Shown here: positions 1 to 7,822 of the stretch, piece by piece
Layout of the letters: every line of letters starts with the position of its first letter
How positions within the stretch are numbered: position 1 is the first letter of the stretch
Translations under genes and position numbers: made by a program
The notes under the pieces: model-generated
Seen by the model: only the letters and a program-made list of their open reading frames with translations
Told to the model about the DNA's origin: nothing
Databases searched by the model: none
Source of the DNA: an uncultured Rhodocyclaceae bacterium
GTDB taxonomy: Bacteria > Pseudomonadota > Gammaproteobacteria > Burkholderiales > Rhodocyclaceae
Assembly (NCBI GenBank): GCA_907163075.1
Contig: CAJQTY010000002.1
Location: 124,001-188,000, forward strand
Reading direction: 5' to 3'
DNA: 64,000 nucleotides

Positions 1-693
1 TGTCGCTTCGAGCGAGATTGCCGCAGCCACCTGCAAGGCGGCGACAACGATCAGTGGCGGCAGGCAGTTGGGCAGCAGATGCCGGAAGAGGATGCGCGGC
101 GTGCTCAGACCAAGCAGGCGCGCGGCTTCGATGTATTCCTTGCGGCGCTCGACGAGTGCCGCGCTGCGCGTCGTGCGCGCATAGTAGGCCCACTGCACGG
201 CAAACAGCGCCGTGACGATCTTGCCGACGCCCTGCCCCAGCACGGCAAGTAGAACAAGCGCAATCAGGATCGCGGGAAACGACAGCTGAATGTCGGCGAC
301 GCGCATGATCAGCGTATCGAGCCGGCCGCCGAAATATCCGGCGAGCAGGCCGAGCGTCAGGCCGAAGGCCAGCGCCAGGAGTGTGCTGCTCACGCCCACG
401 GTCAGGCTGATGCGCAGACCGTAGAGGATGGCGGAGAACATGTCGCGGCCCTGATCGTCGCTGCCTAGCCAGTACCGGTGCAGGCCGCGCGGTGCGCCCT
501 CCTCGATGCCGATCGCGCTGGCCACGCTCCCCGGCGGCAAACGACCGTCCATGATGTTGAGTTGCGCCAGATCGTACGGATTCTGCGGCGAAATAAGCGG
601 CGCGGCCAGCGCACAGAGAATCAGTAATAACAGGATGATCAACGCCAGGCGCTCGGTCCGGCTCGATGAAAAAGCGTCGAGTAGCTGTTTCAT
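1..693 (-). CDS. ABC transporter permease, DppC/OppC type (partial, C-terminus outside window)
   Basis: This is the second inner membrane permease of an oligopeptide/dipeptide-type ABC importer. The ATG is at 693-691 and 231 codons are visible before the window edge removes the C-terminus. The N-terminal hydrophobic segment (about residues 16-34) is followed by a periplasmic loop with the family motif GSDDQGRDMFSAILYG (about 78-93), then membrane helices and the cytoplasmic EAA-type loop containing EAARLLGLSTPRILFRHLLP. It begins 4 bp after the stop of the DppB-type gene, so the two are one transcript. The substrate cannot be read from the permease; peptides, glutathione or nickel complexes are all possible in this family. 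Confidence 0.9.
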   Translation of the reverse strand, partial: MKQLLDAFSSSRTERLALIILLLLILCALAAPLISPQNPYDLAQLNIMDGRLPPGSVASAIGIEEGAPRGLHRYWLGSDDQGRDMFSAILYGLRISLTVGVSSTLLALAFGLTLGLLAGYFGGRLDTLIMRVADIQLSFPAILIALVLLAVLGQGVGKIVTALFAVQWAYYARTTRSAALVERRKEYIEAARLLGLSTPRILFRHLLPNCLPPLIVVAALQVAAAISLEAT

Positions 694-697
694 ACGG

Positions 698-1675
698 TCA
701 GCCGGCCTGGGCCTGCAAGCGAATCCGCGGATCGAGCAGCGAATACAGAATGTCGACCACGAGGTTGATCATCACGAACAGGCTAACCACGGTGAGCAGG
801 TAAGCCACGACCACCGGGCGATCGAGCAGATTGATCGATTCGATCAGCAGCTTGCCCATTCCTGGCCAGGCGAAAACCGATTCGGTCACGACGGCAAAGG
901 CAATCAGCGAGCCGAACTCCAGGCCGATCACCGTCACGATGGGAATCAGGATGTTCTTGAGGACATGGACGCCGACAATTCGCGCCGAACGCAGACCCTT
1001 GGCGCGCGCAAAGCGGACGTAGTCCTGCAACAGGGCTTCCTGGGTCCCGGCGCGCGTCAGGCGGATTACCAGCGAAATCTTGAACAGCGCGAGATTCAAG
1101 GCCGGCATCAGAATATGTTGAAGACCGTCCCAGGTCAGAAAGGACGCCGGGAAACCGAGTATCTCGGTACTTGCACCGCGCCCGTTCGACGGCAGCCAGC
1201 CCAGTTGCACCGAAAAGAGCATGATCAGCATCAGGCCAACCCAGAACGTCGGTAACGAGAAACCGAGAATCGACAGCCCCATGATCGCCCGCGCGCTCGG
1301 GCTGTCGGGCCGCAAGCCGGCCCACAGCCCGAGCGGGATGCCCAGCACGACGGCAATGAGCAAGGCCGCGACGGCCAGTTCCAGCGTCGCCGGCATCCGG
1401 TGAAGGATCAACTGCATGGCCGACGTGCCATGCACGAAGGAGGTACCGAAGTCACCGGCGAGCGCCTGGCGGAGGAAAATCAGGTATTGCATCCAGAGCG
1501 GCTTATCCAGGCCCAGCGCGGCCATCGTGCGTTCGATATCGGCCTGATCCGCTTCAGGATTGATCAGGAGCTCGACCGGATTTCCGATGGCATACACGCC
1601 GACGAAAACCAGCAGCGACATGACGAGCAGAACCACGCCGCTTTGCATCAGCCGGCGCAGCAGAAACACTAGCAT
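698..1675 (-). CDS. ABC transporter permease, DppB/OppB type
   Basis: A 325-residue permease that pairs with the DppC-type protein. The chosen start gives the usual N-terminus MLVFLLRRLMQSGVVLLVMS, with the first membrane helix straight after it; the frame stays open further upstream but that would run into the preceding gene. Family features include the RTFSV-equivalent region GDFGTSFVHG (about residues 77-86) and the EAA loop DYVRFARAKGLRSARIVGVH (about 220). The start codon overlaps the stop of the upstream glutamine amidotransferase gene by 7 bp, which points to translational coupling between an amidotransferase and a transporter. Confidence 0.92.
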   Translation of the reverse strand: MLVFLLRRLMQSGVVLLVMSLLVFVGVYAIGNPVELLINPEADQADIERTMAALGLDKPLWMQYLIFLRQALAGDFGTSFVHGTSAMQLILHRMPATLELAVAALLIAVVLGIPLGLWAGLRPDSPSARAIMGLSILGFSLPTFWVGLMLIMLFSVQLGWLPSNGRGASTEILGFPASFLTWDGLQHILMPALNLALFKISLVIRLTRAGTQEALLQDYVRFARAKGLRSARIVGVHVLKNILIPIVTVIGLEFGSLIAFAVVTESVFAWPGMGKLLIESINLLDRPVVVAYLLTVVSLFVMINLVVDILYSLLDPRIRLQAQAG

Positions 1676-2496
1676 TCTTGCGCTTCGCTGTTTTCCGGGA
1701 CGGCTTCGGGAGAAGCAGCCGGGCGGTATTGCCGAACGATTTCGCCATTGACGAACATGATCAGCTCGCCGCTGCCGCACGGGTGCCACTCTTCGTCGGA
1801 CGTCAGTGGCAAGGTCGCGATGACGGTAATCAGGTCGTTCGGATGGTTGTGCTGGCTGAAGTCAATGCTTATTTCACAGTCGACCAGTTGCGCGGTCGAG
1901 AACGGGTATCCCCGCTGAACCCAGTGCAGATTGGTCGAGCAATGCGCGAACATGGCATCGCCATTGGAAAGCAGGAAATTGAAGGTGCCGTGCTGAGCGA
2001 TCTCGCTGACGATTTCCTGAATGCTCCGAAACAGCGTATCGGCCAACGGCTCGCGGTAAGGATAGCGTTCGCGCAGACCTTGCAGGATGTAGCAGAAAGC
2101 GGTTTCGCTGTCGGTAAAGCCGACCGGCAAATACTGCCCGTTCAATGCCGGATGGAAGCCCTGGAGATCACCGTTATGAGCGAAAACCCAATACTTGCCC
2201 CATAACTCGCGCATGAAGGGATGGCAGTTCGGCAGGCTGATCTTGCCCTGTGTCGCTTTGCGGATGTGGGCGATGATGTTCGTCGATTTGATCGGATAGT
2301 GCTTGATCAACTGCGCAACCGGCGAGTCGATCGAGGCGTGATAGTCGACAAACAGCCGGCAACCGGTGTCTTCAAAGAACGCAATGCCCCAGCCGTCGCG
2401 GTGATGGTCGGTCAAACCACCGCGGGCGACGAACCCTTCAAACGAAAAAGTGATCGCCGATGGGTGATTGCTGTTCAGTGCGAGCAGTTGGCACAT
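1669..2496 (-). CDS. Class II glutamine amidotransferase, YafJ-like
   Basis: A 275-residue Ntn-type amidotransferase/amidohydrolase. The start is set at 2496 because Cys2 (MCQLLALNSN) is the catalytic nucleophile once Met1 is removed; the frame extends 11 codons further upstream, but those would bury the Cys. Other class II signatures are visible: DGWGIAFF (about residues 34-41), HIRKATQG (about 76), NCHPF and FAHNGDLQGF (about 90-115). The family is related to YafJ and to EgtC, whose EgtC member hydrolyses a gamma-glutamyl bond. Here the gene sits between the binding protein and the permeases of a peptide-type importer and overlaps the permease start. A role in trimming imported gamma-glutamyl compounds is an inference from that position. 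Confidence 0.88.
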   Translation of the reverse strand: MCQLLALNSNHPSAITFSFEGFVARGGLTDHHRDGWGIAFFEDTGCRLFVDYHASIDSPVAQLIKHYPIKSTNIIAHIRKATQGKISLPNCHPFMRELWGKYWVFAHNGDLQGFHPALNGQYLPVGFTDSETAFCYILQGLRERYPYREPLADTLFRSIQEIVSEIAQHGTFNFLLSNGDAMFAHCSTNLHWVQRGYPFSTAQLVDCEISIDFSQHNHPNDLITVIATLPLTSDEEWHPCGSGELIMFVNGEIVRQYRPAASPEAVPENSEAQEC

Positions 2497-2520
2497 AAAA
2501 TACTGAAGATTATATCGGGA

Positions 2521-2550
2521 GTGCCCCACCCCGACTTCGCGGAGTGGGAC
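2521..2550 (-). other. Intercistronic stem-loop between binding protein and amidotransferase genes
   Basis: The 30 bases form an imperfect hairpin (GTCCCACTCCG pairing with CGGGGTGGGGCAC, with two single-base bulges and a 6-nt loop). No U-run follows. Such hairpins after a binding-protein gene commonly protect the upstream message and lower expression of the downstream permease genes; that role is inferred here. Confidence 0.45.
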
Positions 2551-2577
2551 ACGAACATTATTTCATCGCCACAGCAT

Positions 2578-4173
2578 TCACTCAGGGTGGGCAAACTGCG
2601 CCAGCGTCGCTTCGTCAGGACGCGGCAAGTAACGAACGCCCTTGCGCGACGCCCAGGTCGCTACCTGGTTGTACAAGGGAATGATGGCAAAGTCCTTCTT
2701 GATTGCGATTTCCGCCGCCTCCTGGAAGAGTTTTTCGCGCTTCTTGTCATCGACCGTGCGCAGTGCCTCGATTAAGGTTGAGTCGTACTGCGCACTGCTA
2801 TAGCTGCTCCAGTTGCTCGTTCCCAAACCCTTGTCCTTGTCGGTCGTCGCCAGCACGCCGCGCAATGGACTGGACGGCTCACCACCGCCGACGCCCCAGC
2901 CGAGCAGACCGAAGCCCAGTTCCTTCTTCGAAGCCTTCGGGATATAACTCGCCATCGGCTGTGTCTGGACCTTCGTCGCGATACCGCCACGCGTCAGCAT
3001 CTGGCCGATGGCCTGAAGTACCTGCTCATCGTTGATGAAGCGGTCGTTCGGCCCAAAAATAGTGATGCCGAAACCATCGGGATAACCGGCATCGGCCAGC
3101 AGCTTCTTCGCTCCAGCCACATCGAGGACATCCGGCTTGAGGTTGGGGTTGTGTCCGAACATGCCGGGCGGCGCCGGGTTGGCATTAGGCACGCCGAGCT
3201 TGTCGAGCACGCGTTCCGTCAGCACGGTGCGGTCGATCAGTTTGGAGATCGCTTCACGAACGCGCACATCCTTGAGTGGATTCCTGTCGAGCGGCTTCCC
3301 GGCCTTGTCGGTCACAAAGGGCGACGTGTCGCGGTGATCGGTGTAAAGGAACATGTAACGATTCGACATTTTCTCGAACACGGTCAAATCCTTGTTTGCC
3401 TTGAACTGTGAAACCAGATTGGCTTGCACGTTCTCGATCAACTGCACATCGCTCGAAAGCAATGCCGCCATGCGCGCCGGATCGTTGGGAAGGAATTTCA
3501 GGGTGACGGATGACCAGGCCGGTTTGTTACCCCAATAAGCGTCGAAGCGGGAAAGCTGAAGATTTTCGCCCTTACTGAACTTGACCAGCTTGAATGGACC
3601 GCTTCCGGCCTCGACCTTGCCCTGGTTGAAATCGTCGGTCGTGGCATTTTCTGCCGCTTTGCGCGAAACAATGAATATCCGCGTCAGGTCGTTGGGCAGC
3701 AAGGGTGCTGGCGCAGCCGTGGTGAGCTGGATGGTGAGCGGGTCGACGATCTTCTTCCCCGCGATCGCCTTGGTGTAGGTGGTGTAAGAACTCGGGCTGT
3801 TTTGTATCGTCGCCGGGCGATCAAGCGAAAATACGACATCTTCGGCCGTAAAGTCGCTTCCGTCGTGGAATTTCACGCCCTTGCGCAGCTTGAACTCCCA
3901 GGTCGTGTCGTTCACGGCACGCCAGGAAACCGCCAGTGTCGGCAACAGTTTGCCCTCGGCGTCGATCGCAATCAGCGGCTCGTAGATATGGCTGCACAGC
4001 GCACTGATCGCGTCGTTATTGAAAAAATGCGGATCAACCGCCGCCGGGCTGCTGCTCAGGCCGATTTTCAGTTCCTGAGAGCTGACGCTACTTGTGGCAA
4101 ACGTCAAAGCCACGGCCAGCGACGTAAGGCAGGCGCTCAGTCTGAACGAACGCGGCTTAATGGAAAAATTCAT
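2578..4173 (-). CDS. Peptide-type ABC transporter substrate-binding protein (SBP family 5)
   Basis: A 531-residue periplasmic binding protein of the DppA/OppA family. The ATG at 4173 has a strong ribosome site (AAGGAGTGA) about 7 bases upstream; the TTG just before it is not needed. The N-terminus is a Sec signal peptide with a basic start and a hydrophobic core ending near SSVSSQE (about residue 32). The body carries the family 5 pattern: HIYEPLIAIDAEGKLLPTLA (about 60), WEFKLRKGVKFHDGSDFTAEDVVFSLDR (start about 90) and VREAISKLIDR (about 300). It delivers ligand to the DppB/DppC permeases encoded downstream; no ATPase gene is visible in the window, so it presumably lies to the left. Confidence 0.92.
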   Translation of the reverse strand: MNFSIKPRSFRLSACLTSLAVALTFATSSVSSQELKIGLSSSPAAVDPHFFNNDAISALCSHIYEPLIAIDAEGKLLPTLAVSWRAVNDTTWEFKLRKGVKFHDGSDFTAEDVVFSLDRPATIQNSPSSYTTYTKAIAGKKIVDPLTIQLTTAAPAPLLPNDLTRIFIVSRKAAENATTDDFNQGKVEAGSGPFKLVKFSKGENLQLSRFDAYWGNKPAWSSVTLKFLPNDPARMAALLSSDVQLIENVQANLVSQFKANKDLTVFEKMSNRYMFLYTDHRDTSPFVTDKAGKPLDRNPLKDVRVREAISKLIDRTVLTERVLDKLGVPNANPAPPGMFGHNPNLKPDVLDVAGAKKLLADAGYPDGFGITIFGPNDRFINDEQVLQAIGQMLTRGGIATKVQTQPMASYIPKASKKELGFGLLGWGVGGGEPSSPLRGVLATTDKDKGLGTSNWSSYSSAQYDSTLIEALRTVDDKKREKLFQEAAEIAIKKDFAIIPLYNQVATWASRKGVRYLPRPDEATLAQFAHPE

Positions 4174-4204
4174 CAACTCACTCCTTGTAGTGTGTGAACA
4201 CGTC

Positions 4205-4639
4205 CTAATTCAGATCTTCTTTCTTGAGGACCGGCAAACGCAGAACTTCAATACCCTCTTCGCGCAGATCTTCATACTCCTCCGCACTCGCTTCGCCGCG
4301 AATGGAGCGTTGCGGTGCCTCCATGTAGTGAATCTTGCGTGCCTCCCTGGCGAAGTCCTTGCCCACGTCGTCGCTGTTGGCGAGGATCGCCGACATGAGT
4401 TGCCGATAGGCCGCCAGTATACCCGGCAGCGTATTGGCTACAGGCCGATCCGGAAGCGTGGCGGGATCAGTCGCCGGTCTTGCCAGATGGACTGCCGACG
4501 GCACGCGGCGAATGTCCTTGGAGCCACAATGCGGACAGGAAATCAATCCACTCTCAAGTTGACGGTCGTAGGCGGTCTGTGACTGAAACCAGCCTTCGAA
4601 TCGATGGTTTTGCTTGCAGGACAGGTCGAATATGATCAT
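4205..4639 (-). CDS. DUF1178 family protein
   Basis: A 144-residue soluble protein of unknown function. It begins MIIFDLSCKQNHRFEGWFQS and has a Cys pair (CPHCGS, about residues 36-41) that, with Cys8, resembles a small zinc ribbon, followed by the SKDIRRVPSA stretch typical of DUF1178. The C-terminal half is acidic and helical (EARKIHYMEAPQR, then EEYEDLREEGI). It lies 31 bp upstream of the binding-protein gene and downstream of the tRNA cluster; the short spacing suggests cotranscription with the importer, but a functional link is not shown. Confidence 0.85.
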   Translation of the reverse strand: MIIFDLSCKQNHRFEGWFQSQTAYDRQLESGLISCPHCGSKDIRRVPSAVHLARPATDPATLPDRPVANTLPGILAAYRQLMSAILANSDDVGKDFAREARKIHYMEAPQRSIRGEASAEEYEDLREEGIEVLRLPVLKKEDLN

Positions 4640-4657
4640 TCAGGGAACGCAGGAGGA

Positions 4658-4744
4658 TGGTGCCCGGAACCGGAATCGAACCGGTACGACCTTACGGCCG
4701 AGAGATTTTAAGTCTCTTGTGTCTACCTATTTCACCATCCGGGC
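4658..4744 (-). tRNA. tRNA-Leu (anticodon TAA)
   Basis: An 87-nt sequence including an encoded CCA. The acceptor arm GCCCGGA pairs with the 3' end, the T arm reads GGTTCGATTCC, and a long variable arm is present as expected for class II tRNA-Leu. The anticodon loop CTTAAAA gives TAA. It is the last tRNA of the cluster that follows uvrC-pgsA. Confidence 0.95.
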
Positions 4745-4813
4745 TGAGGCTGGAAATTATACCTGCCTCGAAATGGAAAAAAGGGAAAGTGCAAAAGCAC
4801 TTTCCCTTGATTG

Positions 4814-4889
4814 TGGAGCGGGAGAAGAGTCTCGAACTCTCGACCTATACCTTGGCAAGGTATCGCTCTACCAACTGAGCTACTCCCGC
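4814..4889 (-). tRNA. tRNA-Gly (anticodon GCC), left copy
   Basis: A 76-nt tRNA with encoded CCA; the acceptor stem starts GCGGGAG, the anticodon loop TTGCCAA gives GCC, and the T arm reads GAGTTCGAGACTC. It appears identical to the copy at 15191-15266. The two lie on opposite sides of the integrated element, so the ancestral order was Gly-Cys-Gly-Leu. Confidence 0.95.
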
Positions 4890-4895
4890 AAAACC

Positions 4896-4943
4896 CTGGA
4901 GGCGCGAGCCGGAGTCGAACCGACCTACACGGATTTGCAATCC
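4896..4943 (-). repeat. Left attachment site: 3' fragment of tRNA-Cys
   Basis: This stretch matches 15048-15095 over 48 bp and contains the tRNA-Cys sequence from the anticodon arm to the CCA end. The sequence then diverges, so the 5' part of the tRNA is missing here. It is the displaced host copy left by site-specific integration. Confidence 0.93.
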
Positions 4944-5293
4944 TCCTAAAGGGCTTGGAGCCCTTGGAACGAGGCGCATTGTATGGGATGCCGTTGGATA
5001 TGTAAAGCTCACCGGATGATTAATCCGAAATATTTGACCCTTTTTTTGGCATATTTCTTCGAAAGAAAGATGCCTATTTTTACGTCATATTTTGCTTAGA
5101 ATATGGGCATCGTAGAATCTCACCAAGCCGGCGTCTTGCGCGTTCTGAAAACCGAATAAATGAAAGGTGGCTGCGGCGCCACCCCCCGCGCGCCCGGAGA
5201 GGCCCAGCCTCATAGGATGACCGATATGAAGCCCGGTGAGGATTAAGGCTGTAACCTAACGCGGCGGCCGATGCACTCGACACCCTGCACGTC
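4944..5293. other. Gene-free left end of the island
   Basis: No convincing reading frame is present in these 350 bp. Next to the attachment site is a small inverted repeat (GGGCTTGGAGCCC, about 4951-4963), then an AT-rich stretch (about 5020-5110), then a GC-rich part with a perfect 6-bp hairpin (GGTGGC at 5166-5171 and GCCACC at 5178-5183). The part from about 5190 onward may belong to the same structured RNA or DNA as the repeat that follows, because it contains further short pairings such as AGCC/GGCT around 5228-5252. Confidence 0.5.
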
Positions 5294-5388
5294 CGCCGTG
5301 CAGCCTGCACCGGCCCATGGGAATGAAGTGCAGTGGCCATGCAAGGACGATGCACCTGGCTAAGCTATGGGCGGTTACTCTCGCCTAG
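5294..5388. repeat. Structured tandem repeat, copy A
   Basis: A 95-bp unit about 90 percent identical by eye to copy B at 5445-5540; the last 37 bases are identical. It holds the palindrome CCCATGGG, an arm GTGCAGTGGCC with a degraded partner, and a GGCG/CGCC hairpin with an 8-nt loop. Copy A has lost part of the long stem that is perfect in copy B. No gene covers it. The strand of any transcript is unknown. Confidence 0.75.
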
Positions 5389-5444
5389 TATTGCCCCCGT
5401 TGAGCTGTTCAAAGCCAGCCCCAGGAGGGAGCGCCCCGCACGGT

Positions 5445-5540
5445 CGCCGTGCAGCATGTACCGTCCCATGGGAAGGAAGTGCAGTGGCCAACGCAAGGCC
5501 ACTGCACCTGGCTAAGCTATGGGCGGTTACTCTCGCCTAG
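5445..5540. repeat. Structured tandem repeat, copy B
   Basis: It contains a perfect 11-bp stem (GTGCAGTGGCC and GGCCACTGCAC around a 7-nt loop) and a second helix CACCTGGCTA (5505-5514) pairing with TAGCCAGGTG (5538-5547) that encloses the GGCG/CGCC hairpin. A further GCACGG/CCGTGC stem lies at its left edge. It ends 16 bp downstream of the capsid stop codon, so it would be in the 3' end of the capsid message. Candidates are a noncoding RNA, a packaging or cleavage site, or a transcript terminator; none is proven. Confidence 0.75.
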
Positions 5541-5556
5541 CCAGGTGTTCTTGCTA

Positions 5557-7362
5557 TCAGGAAGTCAGCGCGTCTTTGATGGCGGCAAAGCTGGCTGCAC
5601 GGCGGACGCCAATGTCACAATCCAAAAGGGCGACTACACGGAATCCGCCGCTAGTTGCCAAGCTGTACTGGTCTACAAGGATGTCCAGAGCGCCCCAGTG
5701 ACCGACAACCAGGTCGGCCCAATTTCCAATAACTATTGAAGAGCAAACGCTGCCGGATGACCCCTTGACCAGATTGCTCGGGACATTGTTGCTCGAAGCT
5801 GCCCGGTAGCCATTGATGCGGCCGAATCCGGCTTCGTCGCCGGTCGACGAGTCCCACACAAAGCCCGCGCCGGAGTCTGTTGATGCCTTTGTCGTCCCTT
5901 TTAGCTTGCGGCGAACCTTGGGATTCGTGATGTAGCCAACACTGCCGACGTCGGCGTTGACAGTCGCCAGCGCTTCCTCAAGCGCCAGCATATGCGCCCA
6001 GGTGGGAGCCCCGCCATCGGTTCCAATGGTCACGTTGCCGATGCCCGTTGTATTGAGCACGCCCAGCGGTTCAGCGCCAGAACCGGAACCGTTGATCGCT
6101 GTGCGGTCGAGTTCCACGGCTATGATGCTGGCTAAGTCACGCCGCACCAAATTTTCAATATCCGGAGAGGCTTGGAGTACCATTTTCCGCGTGTAATCAG
6201 TCCATCCCCCGATTGTTTTCGGCTCCAACAGGACTTGGCCAAAAGCCATACCGCTTTCCGTGGGCGAACTGCCCTCGGCAACCCAGTACGCGGTTCCGGA
6301 ACTGACTTGGCTTGGAATGGATAACTGGCCGCGCAAGTCGTGAATCTGCGTTGCGCCCATGGCAATAACCAGTGCTCTCTTGCGTAGCAGATCAATAAAC
6401 CCTTCAGCAAGATGCTCTGTTGGCCTGAGGTAGCCGCCAGTGGACGGCGTTCCAACGGCCAAATCACGAGACATCATGACCTCAGGCGGGACAAATATGC
6501 CCTGAGGCTCGCGCCCGATCTTCGCAGCGACCGCCCGCGAAGCTTCCATTTCAAACCCGGCGTAACGCTGGCCCCAGGAGGGATCAAGCTTGGCTTGAAT
6601 GGCCTTTACAAAACTGAACTGCCCAGCCTCGTGCTGGGTCAGGCCGATTTCAGGCGACTCGGAGACGCGGATCGCGCCATTGCCTTTGATGTTGCTGAGC
6701 ACAAATTTACGGAACCGCTCGACATTGGTTCCGTGCTCGTCCATAAAATCAATCACCTGACGAGTGGGAATTTTGAATTGCACGGCCGTCGCTAGAATTT
6801 CTTTGGTGTTGTCGCGGTTTTCTTCGTCAACATGGCTTAATGCCCGGCGCTGCGATCGGCTCATGTTGTTTCCAGAGGCTTGTTCTTGATTGGTTTCCAT
6901 GGGGTTTCCTTCATTAAATGAGCGGCCGATGCCGACAGTCACGTCGGCAGGAACGGACACAAGGGATACTTCGTAGGGCATCCAGCGACTGACAAGGTAG
7001 TCTTTGCCTTTCGCCGTGCCAGTGATGATTTGATAGCCGACGCTGGTATTGCGCAGCACGCCGGCCTGTACGTCTTTCCACACCTCCAGGGCGCGCTGGC
7101 TGGCGCCAAAGCGTAGAACTCCGCGAAGCTTTCCGCCTGAGACGCGAAGGTTCTCAACGATGGCAACGGGGGTCTCGGAACTATTGTGCGAGGTGAGTAC
7201 GGGCAGCGGACTGCGGGACAGATCAATAGCGCCGGGCGCGTGCGACAGAATCTCGTTGCCAACGCCATTGCGAAAGTATGGCGTTTCGCTCGATAGACTG
7301 GCTTCGACGGTGCGGTCAGCATCGTTGGGGTTTTCGAGCTGTAGTGCTCGGTAATGAAGCAT
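5557..7362 (-). CDS. Prohead protease fused to HK97-type major capsid protein
   Basis: A 601-residue fusion. Residues about 1-150 are an HK97-type (S78-like) prohead protease with a plausible triad His59 (LTSHNS), Ser107 (RNTSVGYQI) and Glu131 (WMPYEVSLVSVPAD). A linker from about 150 to 230 (rich in Q, N and charged residues) would be the scaffolding/delta domain. The rest is the HK97 capsid fold, with GGYLRPTEHLAEGFIDLLR, TAYWVAEGSSPTESGMAFGQ and DRTAINGSGSGAEPLGVLN. The frame is open to 7434 from a TTG; ATG at 7362 is preferred because GAGG lies 9 bases upstream and the sequence MLHYRALQLENP then matches the usual protease N-terminus; ATG at 7368 is possible. It appears complete and intact. 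No portal or large terminase gene accompanies it. Confidence 0.9.
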   Translation of the reverse strand: MLHYRALQLENPNDADRTVEASLSSETPYFRNGVGNEILSHAPGAIDLSRSPLPVLTSHNSSETPVAIVENLRVSGGKLRGVLRFGASQRALEVWKDVQAGVLRNTSVGYQIITGTAKGKDYLVSRWMPYEVSLVSVPADVTVGIGRSFNEGNPMETNQEQASGNNMSRSQRRALSHVDEENRDNTKEILATAVQFKIPTRQVIDFMDEHGTNVERFRKFVLSNIKGNGAIRVSESPEIGLTQHEAGQFSFVKAIQAKLDPSWGQRYAGFEMEASRAVAAKIGREPQGIFVPPEVMMSRDLAVGTPSTGGYLRPTEHLAEGFIDLLRKRALVIAMGATQIHDLRGQLSIPSQVSSGTAYWVAEGSSPTESGMAFGQVLLEPKTIGGWTDYTRKMVLQASPDIENLVRRDLASIIAVELDRTAINGSGSGAEPLGVLNTTGIGNVTIGTDGGAPTWAHMLALEEALATVNADVGSVGYITNPKVRRKLKGTTKASTDSGAGFVWDSSTGDEAGFGRINGYRAASSNNVPSNLVKGSSGSVCSSIVIGNWADLVVGHWGALDILVDQYSLATSGGFRVVALLDCDIGVRRAASFAAIKDALTS

Positions 7363-7572
7363 GAGCATGTTCCTCAACATGCCGGCCCGCAAAGAAAAAA
7401 GCGCGGTTCCGGCCAGTGAATAAACCGCCTCCAAGGAGGCAACTTTTTCACGTTTTTACCAGACACGCGCTTTGCGGTGCTCCTGCATTCCGGATCATCA
7501 ACCAGCACAGAGGCAAGCGCGAAGCTATTGGACCTTGTTGGTAGTTCTCGACGGAAGCTCAAACGTTGATGA

Positions 7573-7601
7573 ACTACAACAGGAAACGGGGCGGGTGTCA
7601 A
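7573..7601 (-). promoter_or_regulatory. Sigma-70-type promoter for the capsid gene
   Basis: A consensus -35 TTGACA is followed after exactly 17 bp by TGTAGT. It lies about 210 bp upstream of the capsid start, leaving a long leader. A GTTG/CAAC dyad overlaps the -10 region and could be an operator. The reading of this site as a promoter is by eye. Confidence 0.5.
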
Positions 7602-7612
7602 GAGAAAATTAT

Positions 7613-7798
7613 TCACGGTCGGCGGTTTGCTGGTCGACAGGTTCGCGTGGCGTGGTCGGTCATAACATCTATGAACCGCATTGCGGCGATGGCGCCACGG
7701 GCATAAGCGATGACCTGGCCGACACTGGTTAGGTCATCGGCCCTCGGGTCGATTTGCCGGGTATCGATAACCCGTTGGAGGTGGATTAATCCGTGCAA
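7613..7798 (-). CDS. Small hypothetical protein (61 aa)
   Basis: A possible 61-residue protein starting at a TTG, 24 bp after the small-terminase-like gene. Its composition is protein-like (LTSVGQVIAYARGAIAAMRFIDVMTDHA, two amphipathic helices). An ATGA overlap links it to a further 80-codon frame (7616-7374), but that frame covers the promoter TTGACA and has little protein character. No family is recognised. It could equally be a non-coding leader. Confidence 0.4.
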   Translation of the reverse strand: MHGLIHLQRVIDTRQIDPRADDLTSVGQVIAYARGAIAAMRFIDVMTDHATRTCRPANRRP

Positions 7799-7822
7799 GG
7801 CTAATTACCCGCAGGCCCCTCT

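Noticed and set aside
698-1789. Longer DppB-type gene starting at 1789
   Set aside because: The extra 38 residues lie inside the amidotransferase gene and lack family similarity; MLVFLLRRLM is the natural start.
4614-5005. Open frames across the tRNA cluster (peptides with GTGIEPVRPYGREI or RRVSNSRPIPWQGIALPTELL)
   Set aside because: They are antisense readings of the tRNA-Leu, tRNA-Gly and tRNA-Cys sequences, a well-known source of false protein annotations; the same happens at 15032-15451.
5294-5540. Repeats as a CRISPR array or a retron
   Set aside because: Only two long units with folded interiors and one 56-bp gap; no Cas genes and no reverse transcriptase in the window.
5080-5739. Open frames through the tandem repeats at the island's left end
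   Set aside because: They read through hairpins, change frame between repeat copies and have no protein-like composition.
7374-7616. 80-codon frame between the small 61-codon frame and the capsid gene
   Set aside because: It has an ATGA overlap with its neighbour but covers the TTGACA promoter, has odd composition and runs into the capsid start.
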